Origin: Imbricaverruca yamaguchii
Lineage: Eukaryota; Arthropoda; Thecostraca; Neoverrucidae
DNA length: 64,000 bases
Assembly: GCA_034440575.1 (NCBI GenBank)
Contig: JAOTOL010001660.1
Coordinates: forward strand, 5,570,501 to 5,634,500
Direction: 5' to 3'
In this document: one piece after another, positions 1 through 12,700 of the stretch
Position numbering within the stretch: the first letter of the stretch is position 1
Layout of the letters: each line of letters opens with the position of its first letter
Program-made: the position numbers and the translations under genes
The notes under the pieces: model-generated
What the model was told of the DNA's origin: nothing
Database searches by the model: none
What the model saw: only the letters and a program-made list of their open reading frames with translations

Positions 1-180
1 GGACGTGAAGTCAATGTGCAAGCAAGGGCAGGATAAAGGGGCCTAGTAGAGGTGTAGGGCTACTGGTAGAGTATGGCTGGCACACACGCACCGACAACAT
101 TACGACCGAGAACATTACGAACATCGAGGAGACCGCCTGATGTGCGCGGATCCTGATACTACGTGGCCTTCGCGCTGGTC
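1..180. other. DNAJC10 intron, no feature seen
   Basis: Lies downstream (minus strand) of exon 8. No exon, repeat or RNA gene recognised. Confidence 0.5.
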
Positions 181-600
181 TAAGGGTGTCCGTGACGAAC
201 TCTAACTGACCTTCTGCGATGTGAAGTGCCTCGCCCTGGCGACTTACCTGCAGGACTAAGAGTATCCGTGACGAACTCTAACCGACCCTCCGTGGTGTGA
301 AGAGCCCCGCACTGGCGACTTCCCTGTAGAACTAAGAGTAGCTGTGACGAACTCCAACCGATTTTCTGCGGTGTGAAGTGCCTCGCACTAGCGACTTATC
401 CGCAGGACTAAGAATATCCGTGACGAACACAAACCGACCCTCCGTGGTGTGAAGTGCCCCGCGCTGGCGACTTCCCTGCAGGACTAAGAGTAGCTGTGAC
501 GAACTCTAATCGACCCTCCGCAGTGTGAAATGCCTCGCGCTGGCGACTTACCTGCAGGGCTGAGAGTATCCGAGACAAACTCCAGCAGGCTCTCTGCGGT
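180..600. repeat. 76-bp tandem repeat carrying a splice donor
   Basis: The CTAAG/CTGAG landmark recurs at 256, 332, 408, 484 and 560, exactly 76 bp apart. The last copy (552-600) is the real 3' end of DNAJC10 exon 8 with its donor. Each other copy keeps a diverged exon end followed by a CTGCAG-GTAAGT-like junction. At least one copy (about 240-252) has an intact donor on the minus strand. Confidence 0.9.
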
Positions 601-712
601 GTGTGGGCCCCGGTACTGGTGCGGCTCCGAACTGTTGTACACGATCACGGTCGGGTAGGAGCGGATGTTGTAGCGCGAGCACAGCTCCGAGTGGGCCGTG
701 CAGTCGACCGAC
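552..712 (-). CDS. DNAJC10: DNAJC10 exon 8: rest of the CPPC thioredoxin fold
   Basis: Too small to stand out as an open frame. It encodes SVDCTAHSELC, NIRSYPTVIVYN and HTAESLLEFVS, matching VDC...YP...VVF of the fold. It joins exon 7 as FGSVDC and ends CCT GCA G before GTAAGT. Its 3' end is the source of the 76-bp array beside it. Confidence 0.9.
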
Positions 713-3700
713 CTGGCGGGGTCACAACGCCGTCACAACACCGTCACAACGCCTTCACAACGTCGTCATAACGCAGTGATACACCCGCTGCCGCTGGATG
801 GTGGCTAGCAATGCTACTTCCTTACAGAAGTCGGCATTCTGGGAACGTATGTCGTATGTTGATCGAACGTAGGTATTGACGTCAGGTAGAATTGATCTAA
901 CACACGGACCAGATATGGAGGGGGCCGGGCAAATCCGCCCACCACTCCACCATTTCACTACATTTGACGATATCTAATACACTGGCCTGTATATGGTAAT
1001 GAAATCTTGCGAGTGTGTTGCAAGTTGATAAGCGTACTCCTATGCAATTTTTGTATGTAATCCGTTGCTAAATATAGGATATGCTAGAAGAAATGAAAAT
1101 GAGAAATTGGAAACGACGTAACTGATGAAAGTAGGTATTCTTTCGCGACCATGCAATTTTACGTTAACCTTATTGCCGCGACACGTCTGGTGACACACTA
1201 CCCCAATGACACCCCCGACACTACTGACACCACATCCCTACTGACCCACGACACCACCACCGAACCACCACCTCCAGCATGCCCAGCCATCCACCCACCC
1301 GAAGGGCAGGTCGGGCCGGCGCGAGCTGGCCTTGCGCAGCTCGGGCAGCAGCCGCATGCAGGGCGGACACCAGGGCGCGTAGAAGTCGACCAGGCGCGGC
1401 CGGCCGTCGTTCAGCACGGCCGGGAAGTCGGCCGGCGTGAGCACGCGCAGCGGCGCGGCGGCGGCGGCGCGCGCGAACGCCGCCACGTCCCCTGCCGTGG
1501 CGCGGCCGTGCAGCGTCTCGTAGCCGCCGGCGCGCTTGAACAGCACGAACGCCGGCGGCCGCTGGATGTGCAGCGCGCCGCACACGTGCGGCAGCGCGCC
1601 GCAGTCGAGCCGCGAGAACGACGTGGAAGCGAGCAGCGACGGCAGCCGCACCATGTCCACGGTGGTGGTCAGGTCGGCGGTGAACTGCACCAGCCACGGC
1701 ATCGTGTCCGGCGCCGAACTCCGCTCCAGCTCGCGCCGCCTCGCCTGCACAACGCACATCGGAGCTCGCCTGTTGCACCGTACAGCACATACCGGAGCCC
1801 GCCTGCTCCAATGCAGAAAACACACCACACAACACACATCGTAGCCCGTTTGTTGTACTGCACAACACACCGGAGCCCGTCAGCTAAACTACACAACACA
1901 CCGGAGCCCGTCAGCTAAACTACACAACACACACCGGAGCCCGTCAGCTAAACTACACAACACACACCGGAGCCCGTCAGCTAAACTACACAACACACAC
2001 CGGAGCCCGTCAGCTAAACTACACAACACACAGGAGCCCGTCTGTTGCACCGACCCCACCGTGAGGCCACAAACCACGCTCCGACTCCACTGTACGATCG
2101 CAAGCTAGGCACCGACTCCACTGCAGGGGCCACAAATCACACACCGACTCCACTGCAGGGCCACAAACCACACACCGACTCCACTGCAGGGCCACAAACC
2201 ACACACCGACTCCACTGCAGGGCCAAAAACACTGCAGGGCCACAAAGCAGGGCCACAAACACCGACCCACTCGCACAACACCGACTCCATGCAGGGCCAC
2301 AAATCACACACCGACCCCACCGTGAGGCCACAAACCACGCTCCGACTCCACTGTACAACCAACCACCACTCAGATCCACTGCAGGGCAAACTGAGGGCCA
2401 AAAACCACACACCGCTACTGAAAAGGCAGGGCCACAAATCACACACCGACCCCCGCGGGAACAAATCACACACCGACTCCACTGCAGGGCCACAAATCAC
2501 ACACCGACTCCACTGCAGGGCCACAAACCACAACCCGCAGGGCATACCACAACCGACTCCACTGCAGGGCCAAAAATCACACACCGACTCCACTGCAGGG
2601 CCACAAATCACACACCGACTCCACTGCAGGGCCACAAATCAACACCGACCCACCGTGGCCGCAAACCACGCTCCGACTCCACTGTACGACGCAAGCTAGG
2701 CACCGACTCCACTGCAGGGCCAAAACACACACCCCCACAGGCCACAAATCACACCGACTCCACTGCAGGGCCACAAAAACACCCTCCATAGGGCCACAAA
2801 CCACACACCGACTCCACTGCAGGGCCACAAACCACACACCGACTCCACTGCAGGGCCAAAAATCACACACCGACTCCACTGCAGGGCCACAAATCACACA
2901 CCGACTCCACTGCAGGGCCACAAATCACACACCGACTCCACTGCAGGGCCACAAATCACACACCGACTCCACTGCAGGGCCACAAATCACACACCGACTC
3001 CACTGTGGGACCATAAACCACACACCGACTGCACTGCAGGGTCACAAACCCGAGCATATCTGCGCCAACATACATCACAGGGTTAGTAACGTTTCAAATA
3101 TGAAAGACGAACTACTGCAGGCAATACCAGCACGGTCCGTTACGTGACATATGTCTAGCCCGTACACGGCTAATGCGCGCTACCACAACTCTCGGAAGCC
3201 ACTAATAACCGTATAGTGCACGGCTGGCAGACAGCGGTATTCGAACGGTAGAACCTGGTGGACCCCCCAAATCAGGGATCGAAACATGGACTGTTCTTGG
3301 AGTCTTGGCATCCAGGACATTATCCTCCCCACAAAATTATCCTCACATTCTTCTCATTTGGAGATTGAAGGGTGCTGTTGGAAAATGAACTATTCCGTGA
3401 TAAAGTAGTCAAGATTCACTGGGGAGTGCAAATTAAGATTTGCAAAAAAGTATCCCCAACCAGGATTTCAAAGTATAATTAAAACCCTACACCATAACCA
3501 ACCCATCCACGGTAGATCTAACTGGCCCAACAGGGCATCCGGGGAACCAGCAATGACCTGCTATATTCCACTAGGCGGACTAATGCCCAGTAAAGTCCAC
3601 TGTGGGGGACACGAGCAATGAACGGGCACCCCCTCTAGAAAAAGCCGATAGTTTATCAATAATTTGGGTTATAGGATGCCAGCAAGCAATATTTACCGAG

Positions 3701-6700
3701 TGCATCCAACTGGGAAACCAACATTGACCAAACGCAGCCTACATTGTTGTTATTTGGGCTTTGGGGCGCCTCGACCAGAACACACCCTACTGGGATAAAC
3801 CAGTTCACACCTAATATATTACATTCGAGGACGAATAATGATCGAGCACTTACCCTGGGAATGCTAACACTAATCGTGAACATTGACCAGGTGCATCCCC
3901 CTAGGCATTATCACCACTGACCAGGTGCATCCCCCTAGGCATGATCAACACTGACCAGGTACATCCCCCTAGGCATTATCACCACTGACCAGGTGCATCC
4001 CCATATGCATGATCAACACTGACCAGGTGCTGGTCACAGCTGGAGAGGCCAACACCAACCCACAGTCTTGCGATCAAGAGTCCGATACTCTAACGACTGG
4101 ACTACCGCGGCCCCCATACCCAGACCCGATGTTATATTTTGATAATTATGCCTACATTTCAGCACTGAGCATACGGCAGTCTCTCGTGAAGTAGACCCTA
4201 CCGACGTCGGCGAGCCCCCACCCCGAAGCCGCCGTCCCTCACATTGTACTCGGTCTCGGAGACGGTGGGCAGCTGAGGCAGCAGCGGCAGCACCTCCGCG
4301 GCTATCTCCTGGGCGTCCAGCCAGCGGATGGGCCGGCCCTTGTCGGCGGACACCTGACCCGCCTCGTAGTAAACGGCATACTCCTCGTGTCCCAGCGTGG
4401 TGCAGAGGGAAGTCTCCGGGCAGTCCACCTGACCCACGTTCAGTACTCCCTCCTGTGGGGCCAGGTCGAGGTCAGACTCTGAGAGTTCAGTACTACTGTT
4501 GTGGGGCCGGACCGAGGTCACAGTACAACAGTTCATTACCGCCCAGTGTGGGCGAGTTAAAGTCACAACCGCCATAAAAACCGTCAGCAAATAAACATCC
4601 AAGCACCGCTAAATGCCACACCAGATGGTTTGAAATCAGTCATTTAGCAAACTAAGAGGTAGCATCCAAACATCACCAAATGTCTCACCAGATGGTTTGA
4701 AACCAGTCATTCGACAAATTATTATGTGTTATTACTAATTACACCCTGGCAAAACGCTGTCGCATCGGGCATGCCATGTACCCATTATTCCTCAATAACA
4801 CACCATGCCTTGCTTGGATTAATGTAGTGCTTTCTTAGTACAAGTGTTCCTGAAACTAATTAACAATCCCACGTAGGCCAAGTTGTGTTTTCAGGCTGGG
4901 TAACGAGTGTTCGGCTAGTTTTTATCCACCAACTTTGCACCTCACCCAACAGAATAATGTGTAGGGTTGCTATTAGGAATGTTACCACCACCGCGATGCT
5001 TGGAGCCTTCTCGGTGGTGTATGTCCACCGAAAATAGTCTGGGAGCGGCGTCGATGCAAGCCCGTCACTCAGACATCGCTCTAATCTGATTAACCACGCC
5101 TGGTAATTTGACCACTCGACCACAAAGCGGCGCCCCAAAAGCTTAAAGATAAAAGGCACTCATTTGCCGAATAATACGAGTTAATTTTAGCCAAAGTCGT
5201 GCTTATTGCTCCCCTCAATGGCATCCGCACTTTTCCGCTGAAAGATTTCACAGAGAGCTAAGTCGACTCGTGCGTGTCTTTCGGGTGATTCACGGCGCAC
5301 TTGGTGCCCGATCACGGCCAATGGCGTGCTTGTCTTTCGGCCGCTGTTCGTCACACAGACCATCACGCTCATCGCCGAGAGAGCAGTTGCCGAGCGCCGC
5401 AGTAGCAGACATTTGTGGGGTTTTCTTCCATTGCTTGGTGGTTGACAGTTTAGTACGAACGCACCGATGGGAGACGATGGGTGTACGGTTTTGAACCCAA
5501 ACGAGTTTCTCCACGAGCCGCGGTCACACGCTGCACAGTTAATCGGCACGCAGTGGCAATGAAGATGCCTAACGGTGATTTTCTTAGTTTAGTTAGTGAG
5601 TGACAAAATCATCCACAATATTCGAGAATCAAGACAATGCAGCAACTTTTTAAATGTTCGCATGTTTCTTGATGGAACCTAAGCACAGCTTAATGTTTTG
5701 TTGCTTCATATGGAAGCCACTGGCTTTCCCATGTAAATACTATTACCGGTATGCTTCGAAGGCGGAGTTGCGGAAAAACAAGCTTAAGAATAGTTCGTGT
5801 AGAGATTGATTCCCTAGCATTACGTAATAAGAAGCACAAGCAAAATACTCACGAAAACAGAAGGAAATCACTGAAAGTCTCTGGGAGGCATTCGCCTGCG
5901 ACCAATCGGCGTGAGAGATTGGCGACAGTACACGACTCAACGGTTGATGTGCAGTAAAACCAATGAACACCACCATTAAGAAGGCGCCACACAAAATCTG
6001 ACACCACCAATCGCCACCACCAACCATCATGGCGGCCAGCTTGACGCGGGTATCCTCCGAGGCGCAGTTGTCCTCCCGGCAGAAGAAGAGCAGCCACGGT
6101 CGCGACGCCAGGACGCCGGCGCGCTGGCTCAGGTGCTGCACGTTCTCAGAGTCGACGTCGATGGGCGCCGTGTGCAGCCGTTGCAGCACGTACCGAACGA
6201 GACGGGAGGTCGTGCGCTGGCCCTCATAGCTCTCAGTCTGCGGAGACAGGCGCGCAGTTACACTCACTCGCACACGGTGAGATCAGTGACGATCAATTGA
6301 TGTCCTGGGGCGAGCTGGCAGTGAGGTCACTGCGCCACCAACTATATTTACGGTCAATCTAAAGTGATGGTGCTTTAGTTAAATATTATTAGAAATTAAA
6401 TATTGGTTCTCAAGGAGGATGGTACATCACATCGAAACTGACTTATTGAAGGAATGTAATGATGATACCAGGCACCACGGCCTCGGTGTCGGCATTTAAT
6501 GACATCCGCACGGGGGAGTCAATGATTCTTTCGGAACACTTTCAGGGCATAGGTGCTAGCAGTGAGCAAATTATAATCACACAACGCACAGTGAACATAA
6601 CACAACGTGGATAACATGGTCAGTCGGTGGTTGGTTGGTTATTAGAATTTAGGGGCGCGTCGACTGCGTTGGTCATGCAGCGCCCTAACATGGTCAGTCA

Positions 6701-9700
6701 CCTACAGTCGAAGGCAGCCATGTGTGGATACCGTACGGCCTATCTATCCTCAAACGGCAGGGCCGAAGTTCTTCCTGGCACGTGATCCGACGCGAGGACC
6801 GCCATGGTTTTAATGCCAGCGTTTGGCCTCTTAGCTTCCTGCACTTTACGAACTCTATGCACGTTGCTGTTCTGATCGCATACAAGATGATATGGAGGGC
6901 ATAAGTATTTTTGAATGGAGTGATAAAGGAACGACGCGGCCACTGTTGATAGCGGTGCGCATCTGTGACAGCAGCTTCATTTCCAGACAGTCGGACGTGA
7001 TTGGAAATACAGTATGTCTTACCCAGTCTACCGGGCCTCCCAGTTTACCTCGCACAATGACCTCTATCTCCCCTCTCCTTCCCCTGAGCACACAAAATCA
7101 GACCATCCAAGGTTTCTTGGACGTTAGTAAGAAGGAATATATCACGGAAGCTGGGGAGCACAACCAAACAACCAGCAGAAACATAGAGTCCAGCAGGTGG
7201 CCCGCGAAGTTGAGCCGAAGGCGCCGCGACACACGATGGGGGATGGTCAGCGAACGCACGTTTTGCCGCCGACACGGGTTCCATGTCCGAGATACATCGA
7301 GCATCTATGAACCAATATACAACATAAAATATATGACCCTCAGTTGCTTTGATATATGAAAAACTGATTGCATGTTGAACACAAACACTTGTCCATTTCA
7401 TACTGTCCACACGAGATGACAACCACCAAATGGAACGGCAGTCGTTCTACCAATCTAAACCAGTCGGCACTCAGAGCCACGGGCCGATAGGCTGCATACC
7501 ACCCTACCAGCCTTCCCACGTGAGTTTATAATATTACTGAAACGAAAGTCGGGTAATACAAATCAGGTGCCTGGAAAGACCACACCCATCAGTTCTAGTC
7601 AGTAAATTAAGCAGCAACATTGAACCTAGCAGAAAGGACAAAAAGAAAGGATGACTGACGAAGAGAAGGGTACGCTCCAATCAAAGTCCCTGGAGAGGAG
7701 GCGGGTAGCACCCACCTGCGAGGGTGATAAATACTGGGTGCTACTGGATGGGCTCTACGAGAACAAAATACCCGGATAATTCCATACTGCAGAAAGCCGC
7801 GGGGGACGAGTAGCCTATGGGTAAGTTGCTCGTCTCACAATCGAAAGGTTGTGGGTTCGAGCCTCACCTGTCGCTGCTCTCCCCCCGCGTCCAATCGGCG
7901 TGAGAGATTGGCAACGCCACATGACTCAACGGTCGATGCGTCGTAAAACCAACAACAACCAGCAGAGCGCCGCCCGACCGGCCCGCTGATCTACGCGGCC
8001 AGACAGCAGTGTGACCACCACCAAGACCATTACGTTTGCCAAACCAAATCACGCAGGACCGGCTCGTGTTCACTCCTCCTCTCCGGAGCTCGACCCAGAC
8101 ATGGCCCAGCATTTCGAGTGCTGTCCACCTGTGGGTGGAGCACCAGCTATGGATGTTAGAAGACTTAAGAAGAATACTGACGCTTACATACTTAAACTCA
8201 TGCTTGCTTATGATTATATACTTACTCACGAAACTAACTTCGAACCATTCTTTAGAAATAAGTCAAGCAGTGAAATTACGCTTGCATCTGTATGCGTGTA
8301 CGCTCCAGCTTGCCGAGCCCTCCCACGGATCCCGCTTCCTCCGAGCGGAAGACCAGTTGGACCGATCGGACACTTCCGAGTGGTGACCTCGGCTCGTCGA
8401 CCGGCGCTGACGTCGGCAGCTGACCGGTTGGACAACGCCGCGCGTCCCGTGTCGTGGCGGCGTGTTTTGACTGGTCACCTCCGGCGCGGCGTCGGGTGGC
8501 TCGCCGGCACCTGTTGTGGTGTGGTGGCATTCCTCCGCCGTGTGGGGTGTGACCATGACACATGCAGGGCAGGGGGCTGGTTGAGAGTCGTCAGCCGAGC
8601 CCCTCCTCCGGCGCATGAACTGTTGTGTTTATCGGATGGCTCACGACGCACTTTATGCACGATCAAGGCTAGTGGGGCCGCCCACGCTGCTTCATCGGTG
8701 GGCTGTGGGATTGGGAAATGTCCCGGGCCGTGCGGGTGTTGAACCCGGGACCTTGGCATCCAGACCGCAGACGTTTGGAGAAGTGGCTGGTTCCGGCACG
8801 AGAATGGCGCGTGATAGGAGCGATCAAGTGGAGCGCGACTGGGTCCGGTCAGGGCAGATGCGGCTGAGCGGCGGAAGTGACCAGATGGCGCGAGGGCAGC
8901 AGAGGCGAGAGGACCGTCCGGTTGGATGGTGGACGGACGGAGTACCGAGAGAACTTTGAAGGCGTGAGACGTTGGCCCGCGGCATCTTTCCGGTCAAATC
9001 TTCACACCCCGTCTCGGGGGTGGGGGGGCCGTTGAAAACCCCCCTCTAAAATCCAAACTAAGCATCGGACGAAAACAAGAGGTGTCATCGGAAAGCGCTC
9101 GGCGAGTATGGTCCGGGCCGACCCTCTAAAACAATTCCCCCAAAAAAAAGTGACGTCACCAGGTGGCTAGATTTGCACGACTTTTCATGACTTACATTAT
9201 GTTATTGACTCTGGGCAGTTTATTTTGGGATATATGGGAAAAAAAATTATTTGGAATGAGAAAAGGACAGCGAAATCGACCAGGGCTATAACCCCCCCCA
9301 CCAAAAAAAATGTCAAAATTTTGAGTTTTCAAGTTTTCTTTAATTTTCCTTTTCCAATGGGTAGAACAGACCGAGAAACGGTGTTGGAAGTTAACTTGCC
9401 CTAATAAAAAATGCTTGCTTTAGCCAGAATCCTGTCCTTGAACTGCAATTTGGCAAATACGCAAAATTTATGTGTAGTCAAATGCGAAAAAATGCCACTC
9501 GTACGTCTTGTTGCACCCATAAAGATAAGCAAACGCTAGAAGTTTCATCAAAATATCTCTATCCGTTAAAGCGTGACGGCTGGTTTGGTTGAACTTTTTT
9601 GGAGGTGACCTTACTTGACCGTAACTAACTCGTTGACCTAGATGAACTGACGTAAAATTTTTGAATCAGCACTCAAATTGATGTGGGAAAACGTATGCAA

Positions 9701-12700
9701 AATTTGGGCGCGCTCCCGCGTGCCGTTCGTCCGCTATCCGCGAAAAAAACCTGAGGGGGCGGTTGAAGACCCCCGAAACGGGATGGGTTACAAGAGCTAT
9801 CGGGACACGAACGGTTCAAAGATACGTGTTGGCGTGTGCCCGCTGTTTTGTGTTGAAACTGCTGCACGCCATCTGTTGCCGTTTTGCTAACGGTCCGCGC
9901 TGTCAATGCAAGGCTAATTTACAGCTATTGGATTTGTCAACCAGATATCGCGGAACGAAACGAAATATAGACCACCACTGCTAGGACAAACGAACTCTCC
10001 TACAATAGCACCCACCTGCGGACAGAGCATTAGCTCGGGGTGTGTCGAGAGCGTCAGGGGAGCCCGCCCGGGAGGGAGAGGGGAGTGAGGTACGGGCGAC
10101 ACCCACCTGTGGATAGAGCACCAGCTCTGGGTATGAGAAGACGCGCTCCTGCCGACACAGCTGCCACTCGTCGGCACAGTTGACGGCTCCGATCCTCACC
10201 ACGTTCTCCAGCTCGCGAGCGACGCGCCGCCACACTGTCAACATACAGTGTTATCACACTCACGAGGAGCACTACCGCTACACAGGGTTATCGGACTCAC
10301 GAGTCACACTGCCGCTGCACAGGGTTATCGGACTCACGAGTCACACTGCCGCTGCACAGGGTTATCGGACTCACGAGTCACACTGCCGCTACACAGGGTT
10401 ATCGGAATCGCGAGTCACACTGCCGCTGCACAGGGTTATCGGACTCACGAGTCACACTGCCGCTGCACAGGGTTATCGGACTCACGAGCCACACTGCCGC
10501 TACACAGGGTTATCGGACTCACGAGCCACACTGCCGCTGCACAGGGTTATCGGACTCACGAGTCACACTGCCGCTGCACAGGGTTATCGGACTCACGAGT
10601 CACACTGCCGCTGCACAGGGTTATCGGACTCACGAGCCACACTGCCGCTACACAGGATTACCGGACTCACGGGCTACAGTGCTGCTACACAGGGTTATCG
10701 GAATCGCGAGTCACACTGCCGCTGCACAGGGTTATCGGACTCACGAGTCACACTGCCGCTGCACAGGGTTATCGGACTCACGAGTCACACTGCCGCTGCA
10801 CAGGGTTATCGGACTCACGAGTCACACTGCCGCTACACAGGGTTATCGGAATCGCGAGTCACACTGCCGCTGCACAGGGTTATCGGACTCACGAGTCACA
10901 CTGCCGCTACACAGGGTTATCGGAATCGCGAGTCACACTGCCCATACACCGGGTTATCGAACTCACGAGCCACACTGCCGCTACACAGGGTTATCGGACT
11001 CACGAGTCACATTGCCGCTACACAGGGTTATCGGACTCACGAGCCACACTGCCGCTGCACAGGGTTATCAGACTCATGAGCCAGACTGCCGCTACACAGG
11101 ATTACCGGACTCACGGGCTACAGTGCTGCTACACAGGGTTACCGGACTCACGAGCTACATTGCTGCTACACGGGGTTATCAGACTCACGAGTCACACTGC
11201 CGCTACACCGGGTTATCGAACTCACGAGCTACAGTGCCGCTACACAGGGTTACCGGAGTCACGAGCTACAGTGCCGCTACACATGGTTACCGGACTCACG
11301 AGCCACACTGCCGCTGCACAGGGTTACCGGAGTCACGAGCTACAGTGCCGCTACACAGGGTTATCGGACTCACGAGTCACACTGCCGCTACACAGGGTTA
11401 TCGGACTAATGAGTCACACTGCCGCTACACAGGGTTACCGGACTCACGAGCTACATTGCTGCTACACGGGGTTATCAGACTCACGAGTCACACTGCCGCT
11501 ACACCGGGTTATCGAACTCATGAGCTACAGTGCCGCTACACAGGGTTACCGGAGTCACGAGCTACAGTGCCGCTACACATGGTTACCGGACTCACGAGCC
11601 ACACTGCCGCTGCACAGGGTTACCGGAGTCACGAGTTACAGTGCCGCTACACAGGGTTACCGGACTCACGAGCCACACTGCCGCTGCACAGGGTTATCAG
11701 ACTAACGAGTTACAGTGCCGCTACACGGGGTTATCGGACTCACGTGCTACAGTGCCGCTACACAGGGTTACCGGACTCACGAGCTACAGTGCCGCTACAC
11801 AGGGTTACCGGACTCACGAGCTACAGTGCCGCTACACAGGGTTATCGGACTAATGAGTCACACTGCCGCTACACAGGGTTACCGGACTCACGAGCTACAT
11901 TGCTGCTACACGGGGTTATCAGACTCACGAGTCACACTGCCGCTACACCGGGTTATCGAACTCACGAGCTACAGTGCCGCTACACAGGGTTACCGGAGTC
12001 ACGAGCTACAGTGCCGCTACACATGGTTACCGGACTCACGAGCCACACTGCCGCTGCACAGGGTTACCGGAGTCACGAGTTACAGTGCCGCTACACAGGG
12101 TTACCGGACTCACGAGCCACACTGCCGCTGCACAGGGTTATCAGACTAACGAGTAACAGTGCCGCTACACGGGGTTATCGGACTCACGTGCTACAGTGCC
12201 GCTACACAGGGTTACCGGACTCACGAGCTACAGTGCCGCTACACAGGGTTACCAGACTCACGAGCCACACTGCCGCTGCACAGGGTTATCAGACTAACGA
12301 GCTACAGTGCCGCTACACAGGGTTATCAGACTAACGAGCTACAGTGCCGCTACACAGGGTTACCGGACTCACGAGCTACAGTGCCGCTACACAGGGTTAT
12401 CCGACTCACGAGTCACACCGTCGCTGCTCAAGGCTATCCGACCTATGAGCTGAGCTGTCATAGATTCTGATATCATTCACCACAGCGGATTCGTAGGCCA
12501 ACAGTCGACATGTGTTGAATGGGATATCATGACAATGGTGTCCCAGTGATTTAATGCAGTCAGCAAATTTCTCCATGGTGTTGTCGAAGATTCGGTGGAG
12601 AACAGCGCCTGCATTTCTGTAGCTTAAATTGTTTCAACCTCATAACTTAGGAAGCGTGACATCTCGTCAAATCCGGATTACAGTGGCTGCCGGGACAAAT

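Noticed and set aside
1151..1918. 255-codon plus frame and 215-codon minus frame at 1.2-1.9 kb
   Set aside because: Shadows of DNAJC10 exon 7 in other frames, plus repeat sequence.
10250..12435. CRISPR-like array
   Set aside because: Units are contiguous with no unique spacers, the genome is eukaryotic, and there are no cas genes. The same applies to the 32-, 52- and 56-bp arrays.
10180..12470. Long open frames of 299, 485 and 551 codons
   Set aside because: They are the same 37-bp repeat read in three frames. The repeating peptide (SHTAAAQGYRT and frame relatives) has no domain, and the region is a DNAJC10 intron.
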